Positions 25,466 through 37,536 of a stretch of 64,000 nt of DNA are shown here, piece after piece (the first letter of the stretch is position 1; every line of letters begins with the position of its first letter). A program made the translations under genes and the position numbers. The DNA is taken from NCBI GenBank assembly GCA_034336665.1, contig JAPFBE010000002.1, positions 10,028,146 through 10,092,145 of the forward strand, in the 5' to 3' direction. Source of the DNA: Luscinia megarhynchos. Its lineage: Eukaryota; Chordata; Aves; Passeriformes; Turdidae. A model generated the notes under the pieces. The model saw nothing but the letters and a program-made list of their open reading frames with translations, ran no database searches and was not told where the DNA came from.

Positions 25466-26464
25466 GATGACAACAGACTTACTCTTTCCTTGCAGGAGAA
25501 AGATAACAGGATTCATGTGGGCCCAGGAAAGCAGCTGGCCTGGTTCTTGTGGACAATGACTTAACAGCTGGTGGGAATGATGGAGTTGATCTTCATGGAA
25601 GGCCAGCCCAGAAGCAAAGGTTTCCCCATTTATGGTTATGAGCTGTACGACACTGAGGAGTAAGTTCCCAGAAGAAAATGTTCCTTTTTCCACGTGGAAG
25701 CACTCACACCTAGCCTACAAAAAGGCAGTATTTTCACTTGTCTGTACTATTTGTTACTGCTACTACTACAGGCCATCCCTCTCTCAAAGCCAGGTCAGCA
25801 GAAGCACAGGCTATGCAGCTGCAGCCTATCAGTACAGGTAGGTGATGCTGCCTGGGGGATTGGATACTGCTGCCTCCTGTTCCTGTCAGAGGGAAGGGAG
25901 AGGAGGCTGAGCCGCGTGCTGGGATCCCAACACTTCTGAAATGACAACAGAAGGTGGGATTGGATAGGAAAAACAAATGTATAAAAAGCTTGCTTGCAGG
26001 TAAGTGAGAACTAGGAGTCTTCTCATGCTGAATTTTCAGCTACAAGATGAGATCCACTTCCTTAACAAGAACATTATGTATTTATTCTTCAACTTGTCAC
26101 CTGCTGCAATGTTCACTGTAGTAAAATTAGGCAGAGCTGAGAAATCTTTAGGTACAGCTCCAGGTTTGTGTATGTGTATTTTCACACTTGTAAGACAGTC
26201 ACCTATTCCACAAGCAGTAGTGCCAAGAAGGAAAATTGAGACTTCCCACCCTTCACAGAGGATGTTACTATCTAACACCGAGAAAACTCGAGGCCTGCTT
26301 CACATAAGCACAAACCCCAACAGTGAAAGTGTCTGCATGCTTGGAGCTTCTCACATCTCAGTGCTAAGCAACTGCTCCCTCGTTTTCCCCTGTCCCCAGC
26401 ACAGGCACAGGGAGAAAAGCTTGGCCACTACATGATGTTTTTTGCTTTTATCACAGGTCCCACT

Positions 26465-26615
26465 AACATCCTCATCCCTGGAAACATTTGAGGCCAAGTT
26501 GGACCATGCTCTGAGCAACCTGGTCTAGTTAAAGATGTCCCTGCTCATTGTAGGGAGAATAGACTATGCGACCTTTAAAGGTCCCTTCCAACCCAGACTG
26601 TTCTATTATCCTCAT
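26465..26615 (+). mobile_element. CR1 LINE 3'-end fragment
   Basis: A second short CR1 tail in plus orientation, more diverged than the one at 25325-25465. Recognisable segments are CTCTGAGCAACCTGGTCTAG, GACCTTTAAAGGTCCCTTCC and CAACCCAGACTGTTCTA. Boundaries are approximate. Confidence 0.78.
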
Positions 26616-28519
26616 CAGAGCTGTGATGTCCTCTCATTCTTTTAAGGACTATGAAGGGCAAGTCAAGGAGAAAGTAGAACTCTTGGTCTTTAAATCAAAA
26701 TCATGTCTCTTACCAGTTCTTAAGTAACCATGAGCCCTTAGGAGCCACCTTTCCCAACCATCAGTGATAGTACACCCTTAGAAAGCTCCATGAAGCAAGG
26801 TGCCCCTCCTGTACTCATTTCCACACCTGGTACCCTTTCAGAAACCAGTACTGCCCAGGAAGTTCAGCAGCCTCACTGGGGATCTGGTCTCCAGCTGTCA
26901 GAGTGCCTCACTGGCAGCAGGTCCTTGCTAGCTACTTAATATACAGAAGCAGGGCAAGAAGGCAGGATAAAACAGCCAGTCAAAATATCTAGGTCACTTA
27001 ATGAAGAGTTAAACTCATTTCACAAAGCACATTTGTTGCTTTTCCTAGGATGCTCCTGCACCTTCAGAAAAGTGTAAGCTAGTGGGAGTGAGTGACAACT
27101 TCATACATCCAGAGACTTCTTACTGCCAGGTAGGAATGGGCATTTAACTTACCATCTATTACATCTGCAGTTCCCACTCCTCTCTCCCACCTGTGCAGAG
27201 ACTGGTGACCAGTGCACTCAGCACAGCCACCTGAGCAGGAGGCTACCTTTCAGCAGAAAGCAGGTTTGATGCCTCCTGGGCTGCTCTGGCAGTGAGCAAA
27301 GAGTTGGTTGCCCCTACTCCAAGGACTGGAGGGCAGGGATTGTTAAGAGATACCAGAGTGCTGACGGCTTTTAGGACTCCTGCCCAGACCACCCCCTCTC
27401 ACCATTAAGCCACCATCCATAAAGTAACACTGGGAGGAAGACACAGCCTTTCTGACCAGAGAGTTTGTCTGCAGAGAATCCCCCCATGAGCACTGTGAGG
27501 CAGCAGCAGCAGTGCCAGGGGTGCAGCAGCCAGCAAAGCCTGGCTTTGCTCGCTGGCTGTGTTTAAACTCAGAGCTTAAATCTGCCCCAGAGTTGCGTGA
27601 CTGGCAAAGACCATCAGCCAGAACAAGTCTCTGCTGAAATTTGAGCTGTCAAGTCATTTGCAGCATCACAGTGACCCAGAAAGCTGATGTTATTTCACAT
27701 TATTTCAAGTGGAGTTTTAAGAAAACAAAAACCACGCCCCTACAACCCCTGGCATTTTAGTATTTAATTGCAAGGAGTCATCCTCCGGTAGCTGAGGATG
27801 ATGCATTCAGGTTGCTAAAAAAAAAAAATGAAGTATTCTGACTTCCCATTTTACAAGCATTAGTCTTTTTCTTCTGTTACATGATGAAAAGTCATTGGGA
27901 GACATCCTGCTTGTTTTCATGGAGAGGTACAGCAGGCATACTGTAGCATTCAGCTGCATGGTACCTGTGTAAACATCCAGGAAGCTGAGCATTTTCCCAC
28001 AAAATCCACTATTTTTGTCTGTGGATGCTGACTTTGCATTCTGAAGTGGAAAAGCAGTATTAATCTGAAAAGGCTCTTATATTTTCTCAGTCTTCCTTTT
28101 ATTGTCATTATGAAGCTTTAAAATTAGAGTGCTATTTGTAAAGCAGCTGAGATTCTACTGAAATGTTCTGTTTTACTGCTAAGTGGAAAAATTTCCTTTT
28201 AACCATGACACACAAACTGATGAGTCTTCTTTTGCCAACATATTGTTAAAGGGATTCAATCTCCAGTTTCTAACAACTGAGAATAAACCACGGTCCTAGC
28301 CACAGAAATTCAATACCAGAGCAACAACTCTTACAGTAATTTCAGAGGCCAGTCAGACACTTGAGCCAGTGTTTCTCTTCTGTCCTTCAGCTACCTGCCT
28401 GAATCCACAAATTTGCACCTGCTTTCAATGTTTTTCATTACTTTCACGCAGAATAAAGGAAAGATAATACAGAAAAAGTGCCTTATGTTTGATGGAAGGA
28501 AATGAACAGGAAAGAGAAA
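26616..28519. other. Region just downstream of CTDP1, no gene recognised
   Basis: No exon or clear repeat is visible apart from a short CAG run near 27501 and a poly-A stretch near 27818. Base composition shifts here from moderately GC-rich on the left to AT-rich on the right, at the CTDP1 3' end. Confidence 0.5.
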
Positions 28520-28539
28520 CAAAGCATACAAAATGAACC

Positions 28540-28545
28540 TTTATT
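28540..28545 (-). promoter_or_regulatory. Distal polyadenylation signal of CTDP1
   Basis: AATAAA on the minus strand (TTTATT on the plus), about 870 bp after the CTDP1 stop. The next 25-45 bases in the transcript direction are U- and GU-rich, which suits CstF binding. This makes it the best candidate for the main 3' end. Confidence 0.7.
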
Positions 28546-28930
28546 AAATGAAAGAAAATCTGTTTTGTGGGTCAAATATGAAATAGAATATACAAAAACT
28601 TTACATCAGATCTCTTGTCAAAGAAATTATATTCTGTCTAGACTGAAGTAGCACTTGTTCTTTCAAGACAACACGAATGGGTGAATATGCATCTTGTGGC
28701 AGTACAGGACCACATGGTCTGCTGTGCTAAATTTCTGCTTACAGAGAAGGAAAGTTAAAAATCTAAACAATGTCTCTAAAGAACCCAACTATTCAACAAA
28801 GTAACCTAAAAACATGAATGTTGACCACTATGTATTCTCTTACAAGCAAATGACAGGTGGGTCAGAGTGCAGAGTTCACAAAGCTTGCATATCACGTTCT
28901 CTGTTTCTATACAAATATAAATAGTTCTTT

Positions 28931-28968
28931 TTTATTTCAAAAATCCTTTTATATTTGATAGCTTTATT
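28931..28968 (-). promoter_or_regulatory. Proximal pair of AATAAA signals in the CTDP1 3' UTR
   Basis: Two canonical AATAAA hexamers on the minus strand at 28963-28968 and 28931-28936, about 450-480 bp after the stop codon. A short-UTR isoform is possible. The downstream bases are less clearly GU-rich than at the distal site, so use of these signals is uncertain. Confidence 0.45.
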
Positions 28969-29413
28969 TGTGGAAAAGGATGACCAGTTCATCAGGTTCC
29001 TGCTGTACTACCCATACAACTCCATCTCCTTCATCTCCACCTTTTTAAGATTGTAATCCATAAACCACAGCCTACAACATTTTTAGAAACTTGATGTCTG
29101 TTTAATCACAAATCTTTGTACCACTGTCCCATACATGAAGGTTCTGCAGAGCTCCTAACATTCTTTGGCATAGCACACCATGTCCCATTTAATACTTTTT
29201 TTTGCTTAAAAAAGTATATATTCCTTTAGTAAAACAACTTAAAAACATCTATTTCTGATTTTGTAAAATAACGTATCACCTCTTGAGTTGCTTTGCAAAA
29301 TATACACACACATTTTGGAAAAACATTGAGTACTGACATAAGGGACTCATCTGAAGTCCGATCTGTTTGTGAGAAGTAAAATATAATTACAAATTCTGTC
29401 CTCTGCATGAGTC

Positions 29414-29555
29414 TCACATGAAGTCGTTCAGTTCAGCTTCAAGTGCTGCTGCCATTTCATCTGCTTCAGAGCTGCTTCCTTCCTCATCCTCATTGCTGGA
29501 TTCTTTACTGGATTCACTGGCAGCATCATCTTCATCCAGTTTGCGCTTGTGACCC
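29414..29555 (-). CDS. CTDP1: CTDP1 (FCP1) last coding exon, with stop codon
   Basis: This is the C-terminal exon of the RNA polymerase II CTD phosphatase FCP1, a nuclear enzyme that dephosphorylates the Rpb1 C-terminal repeats so the polymerase can be recycled. On the minus strand a pyrimidine-rich acceptor (CTGTCCTTCCAG) precedes the exon. Its first G completes an Arg codon, followed by 46 residues and TGA at 29414-29416. The peptide starts GHKRKLDEDD, continues through a Ser/Glu/Asp stretch with several casein-kinase-2-like sites, and ends EMAAALEAELNDFM. From memory this closely matches vertebrate CTDP1, where the final amphipathic helix binds the winged-helix domain of RAP74 (GTF2F1) in TFIIF. 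The human protein ends in NDLM, so Phe replaces Leu next to the terminal Met, a conservative hydrophobic change. Phase and sequence join exactly to the exon at 58066-58244. Identification is strong. Confidence 0.95.
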
Positions 29556-29559
29556 CTGG

Positions 29560-32500
29560 AAGGACAGACAGAGACAAGGCCCATGAATGGAGGTGTCTCA
29601 GTGCTTACTGAGAGATAATATTCAACAGGAGAAAAAGTGAGGTTAAAGGACTCATCTTTTTTCAGGCCTAGACAAAAAGTACAGCACTTGTTTTTAGATG
29701 AACTAACAGTAGCCAGTTCACACAATTCATATTTTAATTGCTGTTATGTACTCTCAGTGGTAGGTGTAAAGAACAAAGCAGTGTTAATTTGTTTCTTCCA
29801 TTATTCTGAAGAAAGTATGAGACTGTTTGAAAATAATGAGCAGATGTATGTTCCTCTTGCATCCCAAAAAAAAAAGAAGAAAGTAATTGTGTCAGAGATA
29901 TTACCAAAATACAAATATTGCTATATGATTTTGAAATATTCAAGTTTCTGGTTTTTTTAAATAAAAATAGAACCATAACTGATTAACCAAATCTCACTGC
30001 ACCAGCATCTACAATTTCATGCTTCCAAACTTTGGGGGTTCCATCCTTCCCTTTTGTGTCTCCTTGGATTAGTACTGCCAGGCTGAACAACACATTTCTG
30101 CGCTTCTCTGGAGAATGAACCAGTTTAAACAGGAAGCTGATGTGCACCATACTCTGCTGAAAGAATCATGTATCTGGCTGTGAAAGATCTCCAAGGAAAA
30201 ATCTAACGCTTCAACTGGGATGCAGCCATAAGCAAAAGAATTTAGATTTGTGGAATCCTAAAATCTCTTTTCCTTGCCAAAGGGAATTTTATATCAGACG
30301 TGTACTTCTGAGACAAAAATAAAGTTGAGATTTTTGCATTGCACAGAATTCATAATGAGATGTAGAAACACCTTCAAAATCCTTCTGGATTATTATGTTC
30401 AAATTTCAAGCAGAAAAATACATGTAGAGGGGCATGCATCTCTCAAATAACTTTCCTTATTGGATGGGGTTTCATTAAGAAGAGAATGCACCACTTGCAG
30501 TCATGAAAAACTAATAAAATGATCTATCTATTTTAGCTAAAAGCAGTAATTTAACTGCTGTTAATCCTGTTACTTCTGAGAGCACAGAGAAATAGCATAC
30601 AGCAAGAAAGAAATATCTTTGATAAATACTGACATGAATATACATATCCAAAATAAATAAAGGCAAAGATCAACAGTCAAACCTGTGAGCATGTAAGCAA
30701 TGCTGAAACACAAAGCAATTTTTGTTTATACAGACACTTTTATTGCTGTTTTCCAAGAGGAATGCTCATTACCCCAGACTGCCCTTTTCTCAGTTTTTCA
30801 GGGAGATGGACAAAGTGTGCTGGGAAGTCAGAAAGGGTGGGAAGTGAGAAGTAGTATGTTCCATCTTCCCTTTCTGCTGCAGGTATGGGACAAAAAGAAG
30901 ACTGCTGCTACTGTACAGATCACTGCCTCCCACTGATGTCAGGTGGGACTTGTTGTTCAGCACAGGGTGGTAGAAGTAATATTCCTGGGAGGCAAAGCTG
31001 AAACCCTGGCCTCTAAGTCCCTAACAAGGAAAATGGGATGAGTAAAAGTGTTACCTGAATACTTTGCTACTGAAACTCAAATGTGGTGTGCTGAGGGAGT
31101 TTCAGGGCACCAAAGGTAGCCTAATTCACAATAAAAAGCAGTTTCTCAGGCATAACAGTGATTATTTCCACCCAGCCTCTATTAGCATGCAGTTTGGACA
31201 AGGAAGCTCCCCTGCTTAAAATGCCCAGTTGGAAGAAATCTCGGCCCATTTTCATTAAAAGCTATACAACTGCATGGAACCTTAGCAAAACTTGCTGGCT
31301 TCGTGATGAATCCAGAGCTACAGTGCTATTTCAGGCATTAATGACACTATTAGCAAAGAAAAGCTAATTGGGAATTAAACCTGAGTGAGTCTTACTCAGC
31401 AAAAGAAGAAACGAGCAGCACATCTTTAACAAGTAGTGGATAAGACGTACACAGGCAGTGTGAGCTGAGAGATGAAGTCATGAAAGTGAACTATACCACA
31501 ATGCTCACAGCTGAAAACATTTGTATTCATCTGTTTGTAAGGCTGCATCCATGGAATCTGATGGCATTTGCCCACTGAAAAATGAAATTAGCAAGCTGAC
31601 AGTTGTCATTTACACATATGAAACGTGCACACAACTGCAGATACTTTAGCAGAGGATGTGTCAGAACAAGCAGGCTTTTAGAGCCAGCCCAAGTATTCTA
31701 AGTTTACTAGGACATAAATCAATAGCACATATCTCATAGAAAAGAGAAAAGAGTCTATGAAGAAATATAAGAAATAACAGCTCACTGAAATAATACCTCA
31801 CTGCCAGTTCATTATTTCTGGAAAGTGCAGAACAGTTAATTTACGAAGTAATTACAGCAAAGACTAGCAAAATTATTAATTTATGCAAGAAAATAACTTT
31901 TAAAATTTCAATGTACTTCTCAGCAACTAGATTTTGGCGAGAACAATCAACAAAATACAGGGATTTGAAATACTTAGTGTGACTAATTAATTAAAGAATG
32001 AAGTTCTAGCTTACAAAAAAACTTTCCAGAAACCTTAATGGATGCCTCTCCCATATTTCATCCCTCATTCAGTTGTATTAAACAGTATCTTTGGAAGCCC
32101 AAAAGCCTGACCTTTATCTATTTTGTTAGTTCTTGTTATTTCAGCAAGGCTAGAATGACAGCTCTGTTCAATCTTGACATGAAACATTAGTCACTCATGG
32201 GGAGGAAAAAAAACATGAAAAAAGCCAAACAAGAAAACACAGCTAAGTATTAGTTTTCTATAGAAAAAACAAAAAACCTCCTGAATGTTAGCATTTTTTT
32301 TATTACGATATAAAAATCTTTCAGTATTCGTGTACTGTAAACTGCAGCTTCACAGGTACTCAAAAAACATTTAAATGAATATTATGATATCAAATAAAAA
32401 GCTAACCCTGACAGAAAAACAGAGGAAGGACATCAGGAACACAGAGCTGCATTTTTCCTTTGCAAATTCAGAAAAGAGAGATAACATTCTGTTAATAATT

Positions 32501-34489
32501 TCTACCTTCAGAGAAAAAGCAGTACTATCCCCATGGCAGTGTATCTATTAACATAACAAGCCATTTAGAATGTATATTTTCCTCACTGCTTTGCACCCAT
32601 TCTTTGTAATTTCCAGTTTCAGAGCCATAGTGTGTAGCACTTTTGAGTGGAAAAGTTAAGCTCATACAGGATTCCTTCTTACTATTTGGAGAAAATGATT
32701 CAGCAGCGTTACAGGCTTCCATTAGCTTGATTTGCATTTTTATAATGAATTTTGCTCGACTGCTATTAAAAGCCAAACACGTCGATAATAACTGAGTATC
32801 TTTAACCTCACATATGAACAACTGCCAAAACACTGAATACTGAACTTTAAATATCTGACAATTCTGTGAAAAAACTTCTACAATCCAGATTTTCTTTTCC
32901 TTTGTATTAAGTATTTTTTCCTTTGTAATACCCTGTATTCAGAGGCCCACCAGTTCCCATGCTGGAAAAATCCTTTCAAAAGAGAACTAAATTTCATAAA
33001 ATCTTATATATTTAAACAAATTGTCAAGAGACTGAAATAAACTACAAGTGTTATTCATAATGATATTAAAAGTGAAAAGAAAAAAAACCAATTTGTAATT
33101 ATATACGTATAAAAGTAGTTTTTAGGAAAATTTCATCTACAGAATCCTAATAAGAAATAGTGATATTCTGAATTAAGAGGTTTAAAAAGTTGCAACAGCA
33201 CAAGGTGTATACCTAAAAAACAGCACAGAAAAATTTACTGAAAATGAAAATTTATTTAGCTCTTGATTGGTTAAAATGACCCCTAAAATCTGATTACAAT
33301 GTACAGGTTGAATGAAAACTGCTTTCTTATGAATTCACTTTTTAAAAAAATTTAGTTCACTAGGAGAACCATAGGGAGCAAAGTGAAAGAAGTCTAGTAT
33401 TTCTTGCTTCTATTATCTTATGGCCTTAATTTATAGTTGGCTGAAAATAATGTTGGAAAAACACTCTTCTTAACTGAAAAGCAGATTGTGTCTGGTTTGT
33501 TTTGTATCCCAATGGCACTCCCTTTAAGAAATACAGTGCTACATTAAAATAGAAACATCTAATTAGCAAAGGAACTCAAAGGGCAACATAACCCTTACTT
33601 TAAACAAAGCAAACTTAAATCTTTTCCAAACCTTATGTTAAACTTGTAAATGAGAACTACAGAAAGTATTTAAATACATGTTCACATATCCTTTAAACTC
33701 CAAATACCCACAATCCCCATCACTATTCTGATAATGAGTAAACCTCTAATTTTTTGCAAGTCGACCTGACCTTTTTCAATAGCTCCTAAAATCAGTACAA
33801 TAACAAAGTAGAGCCTGCAGACTAAATGTGTTTAGTCTTTTACAAGCAATCAGCTTACAGCATTGACATTATAAATTAGCACTTCAATTTGCTACCAAAT
33901 ACAGCCAAGTTTCTCTAATGAGAACACTCACACAGCAGCCCTAAGTAGTTTGGAAGGCAAGAGTTTGGAAAGGGCATTTTGAAACTGCGTGCTGCCTTCC
34001 AACATCATCACAGCCCTGCAACACAACCTACACTGCCCCTGGCAAGCCTCTGAAGCTCCATTGGGAAGGTCTGTCCTGATTTCCATACACACCCAGACCA
34101 CTGCTTTCTGTAAGCTCCTTCCACAATGGAAAGGAGCTGATGAGGCATTTCGTAATGCAACTAGAATTTGACTTCCTTCCACAGGAATTTGACTATGGGA
34201 ACAAGATAAACTAGTAATTCAGATGAACTAGTTCTCTGGCAATATTCTTCAGTTATGAAGAATTAGGGCTGGTTATCTAGTAAAACTCTTCTTCAATCCA
34301 TTCTGAAGATGCCAGCCCAGTACTTGGCTAACAAGCTTCAATGCCTTGAGTTTTGAGAACACACAAACTGAAAATCAATGTTGTGAGCATTAATATGTTA
34401 CATGAGACAAACAGGCAAGACAGTTACATTTTCAGAGAAATGTTCCAAGTTTTGTGGTTGTGTTTTTTTAACATAGGATACATGGCAAT
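29560..34489. other. Intronic DNA of CTDP1, nothing recognised
   Basis: AT-rich intron sequence with short chance ORFs, several A- and T-runs and no transposon I can name. A string like CCAGGCTGAACAAC near 30080 recalls CR1, but its flanks do not match. Confidence 0.6.
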
Positions 34490-35045
34490 ATCTTTAAGAT
34501 GCATTCCAAACTAAACCACTCTGATTCTGTGCCCTTTTACGTACACCTGATACACGAGTGAGCAATTGTCCATAGCCTGTCTGTAACCTCAGGTGTCTGC
34601 CCTCTGGCAATTTCCCAGGTACATCTGTGCAGAACACTGGATTTTGTGTGCAGGTGCTCCCCCCTGGCACTGGCACAGCGCACTGCCAGGCACTGATCCG
34701 TGGCAGCAGCAAACAGCACCACCCCAGCACTCCTGGCAAGCGCAGAGCGTGCTTTCACTTTAGCTCCTGCTGGGACAAACAGGACACCACGCAGCGCCGC
34801 AGCAACAAACGCCAGACACCTCGTGTATTTCCTCAAGAACTCATCCAGTGCTGTCTGAAGGATTACAGGATGATCCATAATGTAATATGCAGAAAAATGC
34901 ACCGAGAATGTTCCTTGCACAGCCTCGGGGTGCACAGAGAGCCCCTGCAGTTGGAGGAACAGTGTGCTTCCAACGCTCCTCACAAAAACCTCTTCCAGGC
35001 ACCCACCAATTCCAACTGACATCTCCAAAGAGTATTTTAACTAAC
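34490..35045 (-). other. GC/CpG-richer island with long open frames inside the CTDP1 intron, possible nested gene or retrocopy
   Basis: About 550 bp of CpG-containing sequence stands out in an AT-rich intron. On the minus strand an open frame of about 160 codons runs from near 35028 (first ATG at 35022) to TAA at 34537. Its product begins MSVGIGGCLEEVFVRSVGST, is alternately hydrophobic and charged, and includes HPVILQTALDEFLRKYTRCL; I do not recognise it. A second minus frame (34841-35047, 68 codons) and a plus frame (34627-35019, 130 codons) overlap it. An acceptor-like TTTACTGTTGTGTTAG lies just upstream on the minus strand near 35042. Spliced from the CTDP1 penultimate exon in its phase, this site would give an immediate stop, so it is not an obvious CTDP1 alternative exon. 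It could be an exapted retrocopy, an unannotated exon or chance. Confidence 0.3.
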
Positions 35046-37536
35046 ACAACAGTAAAGTGAGAGCTAATTAAATTCTTTACAGCCTCAGTGCCTTTCTGCT
35101 TTAAAATTTAGCACACCTGTGCACAATTCCAATGGTGAGAAACTATTCTGGAAGCTGAAAACCATCTTGCAACAGCTTTATAGGTAGTTCTCTCAACTAA
35201 ACACTCGTATATCTAAACTGAGAGTATTTTAAGTCAGGAAGTAACAGATAATTTAAAATAACACACTATAGTAATTTCTGGATTTAACAAAAATAGTCTG
35301 TAAATTTTGCTAAAATTGTCCCATTGATGAGCCTGTGTTTTCCTAATATTCAGAACAAGGGGAAAGTTTAGTAACAACTTAATTCCTCAAACTAATTTCT
35401 GTTATAGGAAGGCAGTAGTCTCAGATAGTGATAAAGAATAATGTCCTCATTTGAGATCTAAATGTGAGTCATTGTTTTAAAGAATGGTTGCACGCAATAA
35501 AAAATTAGATGAAAAGTGGGCAAAAACATAAGATATATGGGCAATTTAGAAAATTCAAAACCATACATCAAAACAAGTTGGAAAAAGAAGCACCATCTGA
35601 TTTATCTGACAAGTCAAACTGCCTTCATTTTTCTCCCAGGAGCGCAATGTGTATGCGGAGATACCCCCGTGCCAATATAATGGAGAACCAACTCCAGGCT
35701 GAAGACCCCCAGCACTGCAAAGTAATGCCTGGAGTCCTGACTGGACTTGCCAGCATCACTCAGAAAGCACTGAGACCACTCTCCAACCTACATTATTTGG
35801 CTTCTTAAACTGTTAAGATGAAATTTAGCTGATAACACACTGACTGTGCTAACCAAGGAGATTGGAAGTAAGATTGGGTATATGGTGGCTTTTAAAATTA
35901 GATATCCATAGATTATCTTATTCTGTGTGTTATGGACTACACCACATTATACTGAAAGATGATTTTGTCAAAGCCTTCAATTCTGATTTTTACTAACTCT
36001 TCTCTTACTTTGTCCTTGTTTGCAATAAATAATTGAGATTAAATTGCAAATAACTAAACCAAACATCCTTCTAGAATGTTCATTCACTGCTTCGCTCACA
36101 AGAATATTAACTAGGAACATCTCTGCTTCATCACAAAAAATATTGAAAATAAGATAAAACACATAATTGACTCTCTATGGATACTGGTAGTACTGTCATC
36201 TCCACTGAGGCACAAAAAACAGACTTCAAATTCCTTTAAAATGTTGTGCTCTATGGGCCAAAACACACACCCCTTTCCACACAAGTGTGCTCTTTCCTGG
36301 AATTTTCTCTGTAGACAGGGTCAAGTGAGCACTTCTTGCACAACAGTTGGGGAACTGGAGCTGTTGTGAGGCTAAGGGTTACACTATGGTACCTGGGAGT
36401 GAGACTGCTTCATCTAGCAAGAGGCTGCAAGATTTGTTCTCTCTCAAGCAACATCTTCCTGCAATGTTACATTTCTCTACTACTTACTTCTTTATCCCAA
36501 TGGCAAGACATATTATTATCTTGGCACTCCTCACTTCTTCCTACCACAAATTCCTAGCCCTGACAACTTAAGATTTTTCTTTATTTATTTGTTGAAATTG
36601 TACAAAATAAATATTTGTTTATGCATTAAAACAGGTTTTGGAAGACTGTTTTGAAGATACAACTGCATTATAATAAAAAGCTGCATAGAACCTAGAAAAT
36701 AATTTATCAGCATTAGAGAGTCAACACTTGACTTTGGACAGTCCATTTTGCTACATGATGTTTTAGAAAAGCTAGTAAGTTAAAAAATGAAATGACATTA
36801 AGGCAGGAGTCACTTCTTGGTAAAAGAAATTTTCAAAAATTTGTTAGAAATTTGGTCTAGAAACTGCTAGGTTTCCATTAGAAACAGAGCAAAGGCTTGG
36901 TTTACAAATAAGAAAAATCTGAACTGAGGTTATAGGAATATCTGCCAGAACCATGTGACTTTTACAGCAGTTTTATAAAGTTAGCGTTAATGATAATATA
37001 CAGCATAAAAATACATTTGAAACAGAATGCCACCCATCTTTCTTTTACTGTGCAATTCCAACAAACTCCCTAAAAAGTAGGTCTGCATTCATTAAATTTG
37101 GATCTCTACTATACTGGGTCAGCAAGCACCACAAAGTCAATCTGGATGAAAAGGCATGTGCCAACCCCCAGCCTATATGCCAAATGGCATCACAGCGCTG
37201 AGAATTCCCCGTACCTGTTGTTTTCACACCAGCTATGATGTGACAAATGACCCAGTGCCGCAGATCACAGCTCTCCTGGCTCACAGTCTTGATCCCCTCT
37301 ACAGTCTGCTCTACAATTTTTTCTGTCGATATTTCTGGAATTAATTTAGAACTAGCAAAGGCAGTTTATACATGATCTGTACTTTCTGGTGCAAAGCTGC
37401 AATCTTTTATGATGGTGCTGTCCAAAACCCAGGTCCAAGGTATTATTCAGCTGTTGCCTCCTCTCATATCACTAATGGAGAAGGCATCTGAAGGAGAAAA
37501 AGCCCATTATCTTTCATTAGTCCAGAGTAAAAGGCA
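35046..37536. other. Intronic DNA of CTDP1, nothing recognised
   Basis: AT-rich sequence with only chance open frames, up to 99 codons on the plus strand at 35509-35808. No recognisable repeat or exon. Confidence 0.6.

Larger units (their letters stand above)
28520..29413 (-). other. CTDP1: CTDP1 3' untranslated region
   Basis: About 0.9 kb lies between the CTDP1 stop codon and the most distal plausible polyadenylation signal. The end is inferred: an AATAAA at 28540-28545 is followed on the minus strand by a U- and GU-rich tract (TTTTGTATGCTTTGTTTCTC), a normal downstream element, so cleavage is expected near 28515-28525. The UTR is AT-rich and contains ATTTA-type AU-rich motifs, for example near 28915. 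Two earlier AATAAA hexamers could give a shorter UTR. The only open frame of note is a chance one (29226-29417). Confidence 0.75.

Noticed and set aside
30070..30120. CCAGGCTGAACAAC, a CR1-like string
   Set aside because: The match does not extend to either side; too short to call a CR1 copy.
34627..35045. ORF island considered as an alternative terminal exon of CTDP1
   Set aside because: Joining the phase-2 end of the penultimate exon to the acceptor-like site near 35042 gives a stop codon at once, so it does not extend the CTDP1 protein.
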